This document shows positions 1 through 5,503 of a stretch of DNA of 5,503 nucleotides, in pieces. The number at the start of each line of letters is the position of its first letter. Positions within the stretch are counted from its first letter, which is position 1. Below the pieces are notes generated by a model. The model was not told the origin of the DNA. It searched no databases and saw only the letters and a program-made list of their open reading frames with translations. The stretch lies in assembly GCA_025938055.1 (NCBI GenBank), contig JAICQC010000316.1:1-5503 (forward strand). The letters are read 5' to 3'. Origin of the DNA: Anaerolineales bacterium (GTDB lineage Bacteria; Chloroflexota; Anaerolineae; Anaerolineales; Villigracilaceae). The position numbers and the translations under genes were made by a program.

Positions 1-830
1 CTTAGAAAGGCGCGCACCAGCCGCGTGTTTTTGTCACACTTCCAGGCAGGGACGGTGTATCCGAGCCGCTCCACCTGTGCGCCTTCCGCGAGCATTCCCA
101 ACCTTTCATACCAATCGTCCGGGGAGACATCCAGCGGCAGCCGCGCCCCGACGTTCAACCGCGCCCATTGCTCGAAACCGTCCTGCCCAGACTCCATCCC
201 ACGCAATGTAGGGATGATTTGATCGAAGAGGCGTGGCTTCCCCGCATTGAATGAATGCGCGAAGGACTTAACTGCCAGCCACATTTCGACTGCTGTTTCG
301 CACGCCGTCTGTTCGGCGCTTGCAGTGTGGCTTTGACCGCGCCGAACTGTGATAGTTGCCCACGCGCTTCCCTTATACCCCAGCCCGACCCGGTCCCACT
401 GGTTCGGCTCGCCGATCACCGCATAGTCTGGCTTGTATTTGGTAGCGATGTAGCGTGCACCGTCCGAATCGCGTTCCTCCTCGACCGCGCCGATCACGAT
501 GAATTGCCATCCCTCCACCGCGCCTGCTTGCGCGACCGCGTCCACAAAGCACGCCAGCGGTCCCTTCGCATCGACGGCGCCGCGCCCGTATAGCAGGTTT
601 CCGGTGCGCTCCACGTTGATCTCGCCCGGCACCGTATCGATGTGCCCGAGCAATACAACTTGCCTGGGTCCACTGCCCATCACGCCGACTGCGTTGCCTG
701 CCTCATCCACACAGGCTTGGTCGTAGCCAAGGGATTTCATACGCCGCACCAACCACTCCGCCGCTTCCTGCTCCTGCCCCGAAGGACTGTATCGGGATAC
801 GAGACCGATCAATGTTTCAAGGTCTTGCAT
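1..830 (-). CDS. lysK: LysW-lysine/ornithine hydrolase (LysK, M20 family), 3' end outside window
   Basis: LysK cleaves the isopeptide bond to release ornithine or lysine and recycle LysW. I translated 276 complete codons from the ATG at 828-830 to the window edge with no stop, so the gene is intact but cut by the window. M20 metallopeptidase motifs are present: LGHIDTVPG (61-69) with metal-binding His63 and Asp65; [13 protein letters not shown] (81-93) with bridging Asp87; [12 protein letters not shown] (115-126) with the general-base and metal glutamates; and VIGEPNQW (138-145) with Glu141. LGYKGSAW (150-157) opens the lid/dimerisation domain. The family is about 350-360 residues, so roughly 80 residues are missing, including the final metal histidine. 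The start overlaps lysJ by 14 bases and has no clear Shine-Dalgarno, suggesting translational coupling. Because the stop lies outside the window, the gene is easy to miss. An ordinary ArgE or DapE is less likely given the neighbours. Confidence 0.92.
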   Translation of the reverse strand, partial: MQDLETLIGLVSRYSPSGQEQEAAEWLVRRMKSLGYDQACVDEAGNAVGVMGSGPRQVVLLGHIDTVPGEINVERTGNLLYGRGAVDAKGPLACFVDAVAQAGAVEGWQFIVIGAVEEERDSDGARYIATKYKPDYAVIGEPNQWDRVGLGYKGSAWATITVRRGQSHTASAEQTACETAVEMWLAVKSFAHSFNAGKPRLFDQIIPTLRGMESGQDGFEQWARLNVGARLPLDVSPDDWYERLGMLAEGAQVERLGYTVPAWKCDKNTRLVRAFL

Positions 831-2016
831 CGTTTGGCTCGGCAGTCAACACTTCGCTCAAGGCATCTACCAGATAATCGATCTGCTCGTAGGTGATCAC
901 CAGCGGCGGCAGGAGGCGGATGACCGTCATCCCCGCGTTCAAGGCGATGATCTTCCTTTCCTGCAATGCCCGGATGTACGGCGCTACCTTGTGCTTCATC
1001 TCAATGCCCATCATCAAGCCCATGCCGCGCACTTCACGAATATTAGATGAATCCATGCTCCTCAGCTTATCCATCAGATACGCGCCTTTCACCTCTGCCT
1101 GACGCGGCAGATTCTCCTCCTCCATCACGTCGAGCGCCGCGACTGCCGCCGCGCAGGCAAGCGGGTTTCCACCAAAGGTGGAACCATGGACGCCTGGCGT
1201 TAGATTCCGTACGTTCCTACCGATCAGCACCGCGCCGATAGGCATGCCGCCAGCCAGTGCTTTTGCGCACGTCAGCAGGTCAGGGGTGATCCCATAATGC
1301 TCGATCGCGAACATTCTTCCCGTGCGCCCAAACCCGGATTGGATCTCGTCCACGATCAGCAGCGCACCGCGCTCATCGCAGATTCGTCGCGCCGCCTGAA
1401 GATATTCAATGGTTGCAGGATACACACCTCCCTCGCCCTGAACAACTTCCAGGATCAATGCCGCCGTTTCTCCGGTGACGGCTTTGTCCAACGCTTCGAT
1501 ATTGTTGAATGGGATATGGCTAAACCCGGGCACCAGCGGTTCAAAACCTTCACGGTATTTCTTATTGAACGTTGCGGAGAGTGACCCGTATGTCCTCCCG
1601 TGGAATGCGCGCATTGCGGCGACGATATTTTTCCGTCCGGTCGAAATGCGCGCGAACTTGAGCGCCGCCTCCACTGCCTCGGTCCCGGAATTGCACAGGA
1701 AGACCCGGTCCAAGCCATCCACGAGCGCCGTAATCCTTTCCATAAGCTCGGCGCGCCTGTCGTTTGGAAAGGTCTCGAACAATGTGATCAGCGTGGAGGC
1801 TTGCCTGTAGATCGCCTCGGCAATCTTCGGGTGCGCGTGACCGAGGCTGGCAACGCCATGTCCCGACGCGCAGTCCAGGTATTCCACTCCATTCACATCG
1901 AACAACGAGGCGCCCTGCCCCCGCACAATAACGAGCGGCTGCTTGGCATAGGTGCCCGCAGAATGTTTTGCCTCGATCTCGAAAATTTGCTGTACATTTA
2001 CAACAATGCTGTTCAT
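817..2016 (-). CDS. lysJ: LysW-semialdehyde aminotransferase (LysJ, ArgD family)
   Basis: The 399-residue class III PLP aminotransferase converts the LysW-bound semialdehyde to LysW-ornithine or LysW-lysine with glutamate as amino donor. The PLP fold is shown by [13 protein letters not shown] (51-63), the phosphate-contacting [12 protein letters not shown] (109-120), [12 protein letters not shown] (138-149), and VQGEGGVYP (192-200). [13 protein letters not shown] (221-233) carries Asp223, which holds the pyridine nitrogen, and [12 protein letters not shown] (250-261) has Lys252 as the Schiff-base lysine. [11 protein letters not shown] (278-288) supplies the phosphate-binding Thr280, and the C-terminal domain ends near VITYEQID. 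The same frame stays open upstream to 2388, but that extension runs antisense-like through lysZ coding sequence and lacks family similarity. The ATG at 2014-2016 in the ATGA overlap with lysZ is the right start. It overlaps lysK by 14 bases. Acetylornithine aminotransferase is the close alternative by family alone. Confidence 0.93.
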   Translation of the reverse strand: MNSIVVNVQQIFEIEAKHSAGTYAKQPLVIVRGQGASLFDVNGVEYLDCASGHGVASLGHAHPKIAEAIYRQASTLITLFETFPNDRRAELMERITALVDGLDRVFLCNSGTEAVEAALKFARISTGRKNIVAAMRAFHGRTYGSLSATFNKKYREGFEPLVPGFSHIPFNNIEALDKAVTGETAALILEVVQGEGGVYPATIEYLQAARRICDERGALLIVDEIQSGFGRTGRMFAIEHYGITPDLLTCAKALAGGMPIGAVLIGRNVRNLTPGVHGSTFGGNPLACAAAVAALDVMEEENLPRQAEVKGAYLMDKLRSMDSSNIREVRGMGLMMGIEMKHKVAPYIRALQERKIIALNAGMTVIRLLPPLVITYEQIDYLVDALSEVLTAEPNDARP

Positions 2017-2834
2017 TGGATCACCGTCCCGTTGCCCGCCAGGGCATTTGATATTGGATTCTGAATTCGCCCGTCCGCAATGACGACCCGACTCACGCCG
2101 CCCGCCAGCGCTTCCTGCGCGCCGAGCACTTTCTTCTTCATGCGTCCCTGCGCCGCCTCGCTCGCCGCGGCAAGTTGACCCTGCGATAACTGCCGGATCA
2201 GTGTGGACTCGTCCGGGAAACTTTTCATCAGCCCCGGCACGGCAGTCAACAGTATCAGCGTCTCGGCGCGGAGGGCAGAAGCGACCATCGCCGCGGCGCG
2301 GTCTGCGTCCACGTTGAGCGCCTCGCCCTTTCCACTCACCGCGACCGGTGCGATGACCGGCAGCATTCCCGCCTCGAGCAGGAAGCACAACAGCTCACGG
2401 TTGACCTTTTCGATTTTGCCTGTGTAATCATCACGGATCATTTTGCGTTTTCCGCGCTCCGCGTCAATACTTTGAATGGCATCTTTACGCGCAGCCTGTA
2501 AAATTCTTCCATCCAAACCGGACAATCCGAACGCGTTCACGCCCAGCATCTGCAATTGTTCTGTCAACAGGGAATTGACCTTGCCGTTGACTGCCATTAG
2601 AAATATCTCCAGCGTCTTGCGATCGGTGTAGCGCGACGTATACCCGGACGGCGAGGTGATCATTCGAGGTGGCACGCCCAGCGCTTCACCAAGCGCGTTC
2701 GCTTCTGCCGAACCGCCGTGCACGAGGACAAGTCTGGTCCCCTCCTTCAATAATAGCGCGGCGTCCTGGCAGATCGCGGCAAAGTCCACGCCATCCGTGC
2801 CGCCAAGTTTTACAACGATGATTGATTGACTCAT
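2013..2834 (-). CDS. lysZ: LysW-aminoacyl kinase (LysZ, ArgB family)
   Basis: The 273-residue amino-acid kinase phosphorylates the side-chain carboxylate of the LysW-bound glutamate or aminoadipate with ATP. The fold is seen from VVKLGGT (7-13) with the phosphate-binding Lys9 and Gly pair, VHGGSAE (38-44), the substrate region SRYTDRKTLEIF (67-78), and GLSGLDG (103-109). Further on are ALNVDADRAAAMVA (172-185), which contributes to nucleotide and metal binding, and GRMKKKVLGAQEAL (230-243), with the lysine typical of the acetylglutamate kinase family. The C-terminus GNGTVIQ is also characteristic. The basic stretch ERGKRKMIRDDYTGK (126-140) could contact the acidic LysW tail (inference). I see no N-terminal extension of the type linked to arginine feedback inhibition. 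The length and the motif order match LysZ. Its TGA stop overlaps the lysJ ATG as ATGA. It follows a 143-bp structured spacer and has its own GGAG. Confidence 0.93.
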   Translation of the reverse strand: MSQSIIVVKLGGTDGVDFAAICQDAALLLKEGTRLVLVHGGSAEANALGEALGVPPRMITSPSGYTSRYTDRKTLEIFLMAVNGKVNSLLTEQLQMLGVNAFGLSGLDGRILQAARKDAIQSIDAERGKRKMIRDDYTGKIEKVNRELLCFLLEAGMLPVIAPVAVSGKGEALNVDADRAAAMVASALRAETLILLTAVPGLMKSFPDESTLIRQLSQGQLAAASEAAQGRMKKKVLGAQEALAGGVSRVVIADGRIQNPISNALAGNGTVIQ

Positions 2835-2839
2835 AAGTT

Positions 2840-2843
2840 CTCC
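2840..2843 (-). promoter_or_regulatory. Ribosome binding site of lysZ
   Basis: GGAG on the minus strand, 5 bases before the lysZ ATG. Unlike most genes of the cluster, lysZ has no overlapping upstream gene, so this site must recruit ribosomes independently. It supports the start MSQSIIVVKLGG. Confidence 0.65.
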
Positions 2844-2860
2844 AAGTTCATGTCACACCT

Positions 2861-2894
2861 GCACACACGATTTGCTTGGCAAATCGAGGTGTGC
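2861..2894. repeat. Strong hairpin upstream of lysZ
   Basis: The inner stem CGATTTGC (2868-2875) pairs perfectly with GCAAATCG (2879-2886) around a three-base loop. The outer stem GCACAC (2861-2866) pairs with GTGTGC (2889-2894) across a small 1-by-2 internal loop. It lies 26 bases before the lysZ start codon. No U-run follows on either strand, so it is not an evident intrinsic terminator. It may act as an RNA processing or stability site, or be the degenerate second half of the neighbouring palindromic element. Confidence 0.8.
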
Positions 2895-2936
2895 AATCTC
2901 CTCTTCACTGGAATTTTCCAATAATCAGGAGATTGC
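2893..2936. repeat. Inverted repeat with nested hairpin
   Basis: A perfect 10-bp inverted repeat, GCAATCTCCT at 2893-2902 and AGGAGATTGC at 2927-2936, encloses 24 bases that contain a smaller palindrome (TGGAA and TTCCA around TT, 2909-2920). The right arm is shared with the REP-like element and the left arm touches the next hairpin, so the structures are mutually exclusive or stacked. Confidence 0.75.
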
Positions 2937-2975
2937 TTCGGTCCCCTTCGGGCGAACACTGCCCTCGCAATGACG
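2927..2975. repeat. REP-like interspersed palindromic repeat
   Basis: On the minus strand this starts CGTCATTGCGAGG and ends CGAAGCAATCTCCT, just after the lysY stop. The ends pair through ATTGC and GCAAT (2932-2936 with 2967-2971), and an inner GGGC/GCCC pair (2950-2953 with 2961-2964) extends the fold. The terminal words CATTGCGAG and GAAGCAATCTC are familiar from small palindromic repeats dispersed in many bacterial genomes, including Chloroflexota. Membership of that family is from memory and needs a genome-wide search. Confidence 0.65.
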
Positions 2976-2977
2976 GA

Positions 2978-4012
2978 TTAAATCGGATGCAGTCCTGTGA
3001 ATTCCAACCCCGTCGTCTCCTCCCAACCCATCATCAAGTTCATGCACTGCACTGCCGACCCTGCCGCGCCTTTCATGAGATTATCAATCGCGCATATGGA
3101 CACCACATGACCGCTCCCTTCGTCCAACTCGAAACCCAGATCGGCGTAGTTGGAACCCGCCAGGATCTTTGGCTCAGGTACACGATAAATACCACGCCCC
3201 TCCTTGACTATACGCAGGAAGGGATTTTCATTGGCGACAGCGCGGTAGGCTTTCCACAGATCCTTCGCCGTTATGCCTTCTCTCACTTTCGCATGAGCCG
3301 TTGCCAGCACGCCGCGCACCAAGTCCACCGCGGTCATGGTCAGGGATATGTCTTGTACACACATCTCCTGAATCACCTCCGCGGTGTGACGGTGCCCGAA
3401 CGCCGAAAACGTCCGGATGACATTTGCACGTTCCGCATGATGTGAGCCCGCATTGCCTTCCGCTCCCGATTCGGAGGAACCAACCTTGATCTCGACGATG
3501 ATCGGCGCGGAGGGATCGATCAGCCCCGCCCGGATAAGCGGCAGCAGCGCCAGATTGCTCGCCGTAGCATTGCACCCCACCCCGCTGACGTAGCTGGCGC
3601 TGGCGAGTTCGGCGCGGTGCAATTCTGGTAATCCGTATACAAACCGTCTTAACCATTCAGGCGCGGCGTGCTTCTCGCCGTACCATTTTTCATAGATATC
3701 AGGGTCCTGCAAACGAAAATCTGCCGAGAGATCAATGATTTTCTCTGCCAGCTTTGCATATTCCTCAATGTGATGCTGTGCCTGTCCGTGCGGTTGCGCG
3801 AGAAAGAGGATATCCACTGGCTCGAGGGCGGCGGGGTCGCTAAACTTCAGCTGCGTGCGCTTGCGCAGGTTCGGATGAACCTGGTAAACATACTCACCCA
3901 GATGCGAACGCGAGGTCACCTGCTTCACTTCGACAAGTGGATGACCCAGCAATAACCGTAATAACTCGCCGCCCCCGTAGCCCGATCCGCCGAGGATGGA
4001 TGCCGTCGTCAT
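2978..4012 (-). CDS. lysY: LysW-aminoacyl-phosphate reductase (LysY, ArgC family)
   Basis: The 344-residue enzyme reduces the acyl phosphate on LysW (gamma-glutamyl phosphate or the aminoadipyl equivalent) to the semialdehyde with NADPH. An N-terminal Rossmann fold opens with GGSGYGGGE (8-16), the dinucleotide-binding loop. LSADFR (95-100) and YGLPEL (126-131) are typical of the family. The catalytic cysteine is Cys147 in GVGCNATAS. This has GCNAT where acetylglutamyl-phosphate reductases usually have PGCYPT, the pattern I associate with the LysW branch. HRHTAE (207-212) supplies the catalytic histidine, and LVRGVLAT (231-238) is another family motif. The C-terminal [17 protein letters not shown] closes the domain. 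Length is normal. It overlaps lysX by four bases. After its TAA stop comes a 143-bp spacer filled with inverted repeats before lysZ, the only real gap in the cluster. An ordinary ArgC is the alternative, but the flanking lysW and lysX make this unlikely. Confidence 0.93.
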   Translation of the reverse strand: MTTASILGGSGYGGGELLRLLLGHPLVEVKQVTSRSHLGEYVYQVHPNLRKRTQLKFSDPAALEPVDILFLAQPHGQAQHHIEEYAKLAEKIIDLSADFRLQDPDIYEKWYGEKHAAPEWLRRFVYGLPELHRAELASASYVSGVGCNATASNLALLPLIRAGLIDPSAPIIVEIKVGSSESGAEGNAGSHHAERANVIRTFSAFGHRHTAEVIQEMCVQDISLTMTAVDLVRGVLATAHAKVREGITAKDLWKAYRAVANENPFLRIVKEGRGIYRVPEPKILAGSNYADLGFELDEGSGHVVSICAIDNLMKGAAGSAVQCMNLMMGWEETTGLEFTGLHPI

Positions 4013-4881
4013 TGGACGAATTCCTTGCTGGCGACATGTACGACATAGTCCACGATCTCTCCGGCAATATCGATCCCACTCAATGGCTGCATGGTATGAA
4101 ATTCCATGGTGTGATTGATCTCATTGACGATCAATCCGCGCTCGGGATGCTCGACCAGGTCCACTGCCAGCACACCGCCACCTACAGACTGCGCGGCGCG
4201 CAGACTCAGGTTTTCGATCTCGGGCGTGAGCGGGCAGAGTTCGCCCTCTCCGCCGCGCGCCGTATTCGTGATCCAGTGGTCAGACTTGCGGTACATGGCA
4301 GTCAGGGCATTCTCGCCAATCACGATCACGCGGATATCGCGCCCGGGCTTTTCGATGTATTCCTGGATGTAAAAGACGGAATGCTGGACCGACCCCAGCG
4401 TGGATTTGTGCTCCAGCACGGCTTCCGCCGCGTCGCGATCGTTGATCTTCGCCAGCAATCTTCCCCACGAGCCGACAACAGGCTTGAGCACTACCGGGTA
4501 TCCAAAGGCTTCAATCGCCTCCAGAGCGGCTTCGGGCGTGAAGGCGGTCGCGTTGTGCGGCTGCGGGATCCCATCACGCGCCAGCATCGCGCTGGTCATG
4601 AGCTTGTCTCCACAGACCTCCGCCACCTGCGCCATGTTCACGGTCGGCACGCCAAAGGCATTCAACAGGCGAAGCGCATACAACCCGCTGTTGTAGCTGA
4701 TGCTGCGCTCGAGGACTGCGTCATATTGCTGCCAGGGCGCGGGGTCGCTTAAATCAAAATGGATCGTCCGGTCGTCGAGCCGGTCATAGTCAATACCGCG
4801 CTTTTCCAGCGCGCCGAAGATCCACTTCTCCTCCACGCGCACACGGGAATATAAAACGCCAATTTTCATTCGTGGTTGCAT
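4009..4881 (-). CDS. lysX: LysW ligase of the LysX/ArgX family (ATP-grasp)
   Basis: The 290-residue RimK-type ATP-grasp enzyme attaches an amino acid to the C-terminal glutamate of LysW, using ATP and Mg. The N-terminal preATP-grasp domain spans about 1-90. ATP-binding motifs follow: CGDK (90-93), [11 protein letters not shown] (131-141) with Lys133 and the glycine-rich loop, and the adenine-binding segment [16 protein letters not shown] (170-185). TNTARGG is at 205-211, Asp241 in AVDLVE, and the metal-binding NEIN (253-256) near the end. Overall it resembles the Thermus thermophilus aminoadipate ligase closely, as I recall that sequence. However, the segment after MEF (259-261), where LysX enzymes carry an N-[T/S] pair and ArgX enzymes G-F, reads HTMQ here, placing T-M at 263-264. 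Substrate choice between glutamate and aminoadipate is thus open from sequence; context with argH favours glutamate. The TGA stop overlaps the lysY ATG as ATGA. Confidence 0.93.
   Translation of the reverse strand: MQPRMKIGVLYSRVRVEEKWIFGALEKRGIDYDRLDDRTIHFDLSDPAPWQQYDAVLERSISYNSGLYALRLLNAFGVPTVNMAQVAEVCGDKLMTSAMLARDGIPQPHNATAFTPEAALEAIEAFGYPVVLKPVVGSWGRLLAKINDRDAAEAVLEHKSTLGSVQHSVFYIQEYIEKPGRDIRVIVIGENALTAMYRKSDHWITNTARGGEGELCPLTPEIENLSLRAAQSVGGGVLAVDLVEHPERGLIVNEINHTMEFHTMQPLSGIDIAGEIVDYVVHVASKEFVQ
4021..4026 (-). promoter_or_regulatory. Ribosome binding site of lysY
   Basis: AAGGAA on the minus strand, 8 bases before the lysY ATG, lies inside the last codons of lysX. Together with the ATGA stop/start overlap it supports coupled translation and the chosen start. 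Confidence 0.6.
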
Positions 4882-4887
4882 AATGAT

Positions 4888-4891
4888 CTCC
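4888..4891 (-). promoter_or_regulatory. Ribosome binding site of lysX
   Basis: GGAG on the minus strand stands 6 bases before the ATG at 4881. It directly abuts the 28-bp palindrome, so folding of that hairpin could limit access by the ribosome. It supports the start MQPRMK over the internal methionine four codons later (ATG at 4867-4869). Confidence 0.65.
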
Positions 4892-4919
4892 GTAAGGGCG
4901 GGCAGCTGCCCGCCCTTAC
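4892..4919. repeat. Perfect 28-bp palindrome between lysW and lysX
   Basis: The arms are GTAAGGGCGGGCAG and CTGCCCGCCCTTAC, with every one of 14 base pairs matching and no spacer. In RNA it would form a very stable GC-rich hairpin with a loop of about four bases. It contains the lysW stop codon and ends exactly where the lysX Shine-Dalgarno GGAG begins (4888-4891). There is no U-run on either side, so it is not a standard intrinsic terminator. Possible roles, all inferred, are a 3' end stabiliser or partial attenuator that raises lysW over the downstream genes, an occluder of the lysX ribosome binding site, or simply a copy of an interspersed GC-rich palindrome family. Confidence 0.9.
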
Positions 4920-5086
4920 TCCCCCCAATCTTCTTCTTCGCTGGGCGCGAGCTGGACCGCGGCAGGTGCCAATGCGGTCACTTCCAGGTCCACGCCGCAA
5001 TCCGGGCAGACGAGGATCTCTCCAACTTCGGTGTTCTCCGCCAGAGTAATCTCCGCGGCACATTCAGGGCAGGAAACGGTAGACAT
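4916..5086 (-). CDS. lysW: LysW amino-group carrier protein (ArgW-like)
   Basis: This 56-residue protein is the carrier of the pathway. Its C-terminal glutamate is joined through an isopeptide bond to the alpha-amino group of glutamate or aminoadipate, protecting that group and presenting the intermediate to each enzyme. Two zinc-ribbon knuckles are visible, CPEC at residues 6-9 and CPDC at 27-30. They are followed by a short linker and an acidic tail, SEEEDWGE at 49-56, with the invariant EDWGE terminus. The negative tail is known in this family to dock onto basic patches of the partner enzymes. Length matches the family (about 54 residues). The start is supported by a strong AAAGGAG eight bases upstream. 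The gene sits 3 bases after argH and 34 bases before lysX. Its stop TAA lies within one arm of a perfect 28-bp palindrome. It is below the size cut-off of many gene finders, and a longer unrelated frame (4866-5063, same strand) overlaps it. Confidence 0.95.
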   Translation of the reverse strand: MSTVSCPECAAEITLAENTEVGEILVCPDCGVDLEVTALAPAAVQLAPSEEEDWGE

Positions 5087-5089
5087 GAC

Positions 5090-5503
5090 TTATTCTCCTT
5101 TGATCTTTGATCTTGCAATTTGGATTTGATCGTTCACCGATTGAGGGCTGGTGCCTCCAATCGAATTTCTTTTTTCGATGGATCTCCTCGCGTCGAACAG
5201 CTGAACTACATCCGCTTCAAACGGACCGATTGCCTGCCATTCGTTTAAAGAAAGCTGATCCAGGCTGAGGCTTTTCTCTGCCGCGAGGCGGACGGCTCTG
5301 CCCGCGACGGCGTGCGCTTCACGGAACGGCATTCCTTTTCGGACGAGTTCATCCGCCAGGTCTGTGGCGAACATGGAAGGATCGATCGCCGCCAGCATTC
5401 TTTCCTTGTTAACAATCATCGTTTTTAGCGCGCCTGCCAGTACCGGCAGGATTGCCAGCAATGTATCGGTAGCCTGAAAGACCGGGACTTTATCTTCCTG
5501 TAA
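5090..5503 (-). CDS. argH: Argininosuccinate lyase, C-terminal part (5' end outside window)
   Basis: ArgH splits argininosuccinate into arginine and fumarate, the last step of arginine synthesis, in the cytoplasm as a homotetramer. Only the last 137 residues are here. The frame is open to the window edge and begins LQEDKVPVFQATDTL, a typical ArgH helix in the region after the catalytic signature loop. The tail carries the late family motif GGTSPQSV near the C-terminus, just before the final helix NDQIQIAR. The full family length is about 460 residues, so about 70% lies beyond base 5503, including the GSSxMPQKKNP catalytic loop. A TTG at 5459-5461 could look like a start, but the reading frame continues upstream with ArgH-like sequence, so it is internal. 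The stop TAA (5090-5092) is 3 bases before the lysW ATG, and the lysW ribosome binding site lies inside argH. This is the main evidence that the cluster serves arginine synthesis. Confidence 0.95.
   Translation of the reverse strand, partial: LQEDKVPVFQATDTLLAILPVLAGALKTMIVNKERMLAAIDPSMFATDLADELVRKGMPFREAHAVAGRAVRLAAEKSLSLDQLSLNEWQAIGPFEADVVQLFDARRSIEKRNSIGGTSPQSVNDQIQIARSKIKGE
5095..5101 (-). promoter_or_regulatory. Ribosome binding site of lysW
   Basis: On the minus strand AAAGGAG lies 8 bases before the lysW ATG and overlaps the last codons of argH. It is the strongest Shine-Dalgarno match in the window. It fixes the lysW start and fits a carrier protein that should be made in larger amounts than the enzymes acting on it. 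Confidence 0.8.

Noticed and set aside
255..593. Plus-strand frame of 112 codons near the left end
   Set aside because: It is antisense to lysK, which reads continuously from 830 to 1 with M20 metal-binding motifs.
817..2388. lysJ extended at the N-terminus to 523 residues
   Set aside because: The first 124 residues read out of frame through lysZ and are Arg/Gly-rich without family similarity. The ATGA overlap start at 2016 gives the normal family length.
2835..2977. Internal promoter for lysZ
   Set aside because: I looked for a -35/-10 pair on the minus strand and found only scattered AT-rich words between the hairpins, none convincing.
2835..2977. CRISPR array or IS end
   Set aside because: There are inverted, not regularly spaced direct, repeats and no transposase or target duplication in view; small palindromic elements explain the pattern better.
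2876..3445. Plus-strand open frame of 189 codons beginning in the palindromic spacer
   Set aside because: It is antisense to the 3' half of lysY, its start lies within a hairpin arm, and the translation has no domain signature.
3937..4752. Long plus-strand open frame of 271 codons
   Set aside because: It lies wholly antisense to lysX and the start of lysY, which have full sets of family motifs. The translation has no recognisable domain and reflects GC-biased codon use on the other strand.
4892..4919. Palindrome as a rho-independent terminator
   Set aside because: No U-run follows the hairpin on either strand, and lysX follows at once with its own ribosome binding site. Full termination would cut the pathway in two.
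4866..5063. 65-codon minus-strand frame overlapping lysW
   Set aside because: It is arginine-rich and featureless, whereas the lysW frame has zinc knuckles, EDWGE and a strong ribosome binding site.

Overview
All genes in this window lie on the minus strand and form one co-directional cluster for LysW-carrier amino-acid biosynthesis. In transcription order, from high to low coordinates, it reads: argH (C-terminal part only), lysW, lysX (ArgX-type candidate), lysY/argC-like, lysZ/argB-like, lysJ/argD-like and lysK/argE-like (cut at base 1). The window starts inside argH and ends inside lysK. The operon promoter and distal end are therefore not visible.

How the genes work together: LysW is a 56-residue acidic zinc-ribbon carrier ending in EDWGE. 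The ATP-grasp ligase LysX joins an amino acid (glutamate or alpha-aminoadipate) to the LysW C-terminal glutamate. LysZ phosphorylates the side-chain carboxylate, LysY reduces it to the semialdehyde, LysJ transaminates it, and LysK releases ornithine or lysine and regenerates LysW. The first gene seen is argininosuccinate lyase, which makes arginine, and it sits 3 bases before lysW. No lysine-specific upstream gene (homocitrate synthase, homoaconitase) is visible. My reading is that the cluster makes ornithine and arginine from glutamate through a LysW carrier instead of through N-acetyl intermediates. This is inference; lysine or dual function remains possible.

Layout: 5090-5503 argH end; 4916-5086 lysW, a small gene easily missed; 4892-4919 a perfect 28-bp palindrome that includes the lysW stop codon and abuts the lysX ribosome binding site; 4009-4881 lysX; 2978-4012 lysY; 2835-2977 a 143-bp spacer packed with nested inverted repeats, including a REP-like element; 2013-2834 lysZ; 817-2016 lysJ; 1-830 lysK. 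Three junctions overlap (lysX/lysY by 4 bases, lysZ/lysJ by 4, lysJ/lysK by 14), which indicates translational coupling. There is no gene-free stretch longer than 143 bases.

Organism: moderately GC-rich DNA, proteins close to the Thermus-type LysW pathway enzymes as I remember them, and interspersed palindromes of a kind common in Chloroflexota suggest a mesophilic bacterium, possibly Anaerolineae. This taxonomic guess is tentative, as no rRNA or marker gene is present.
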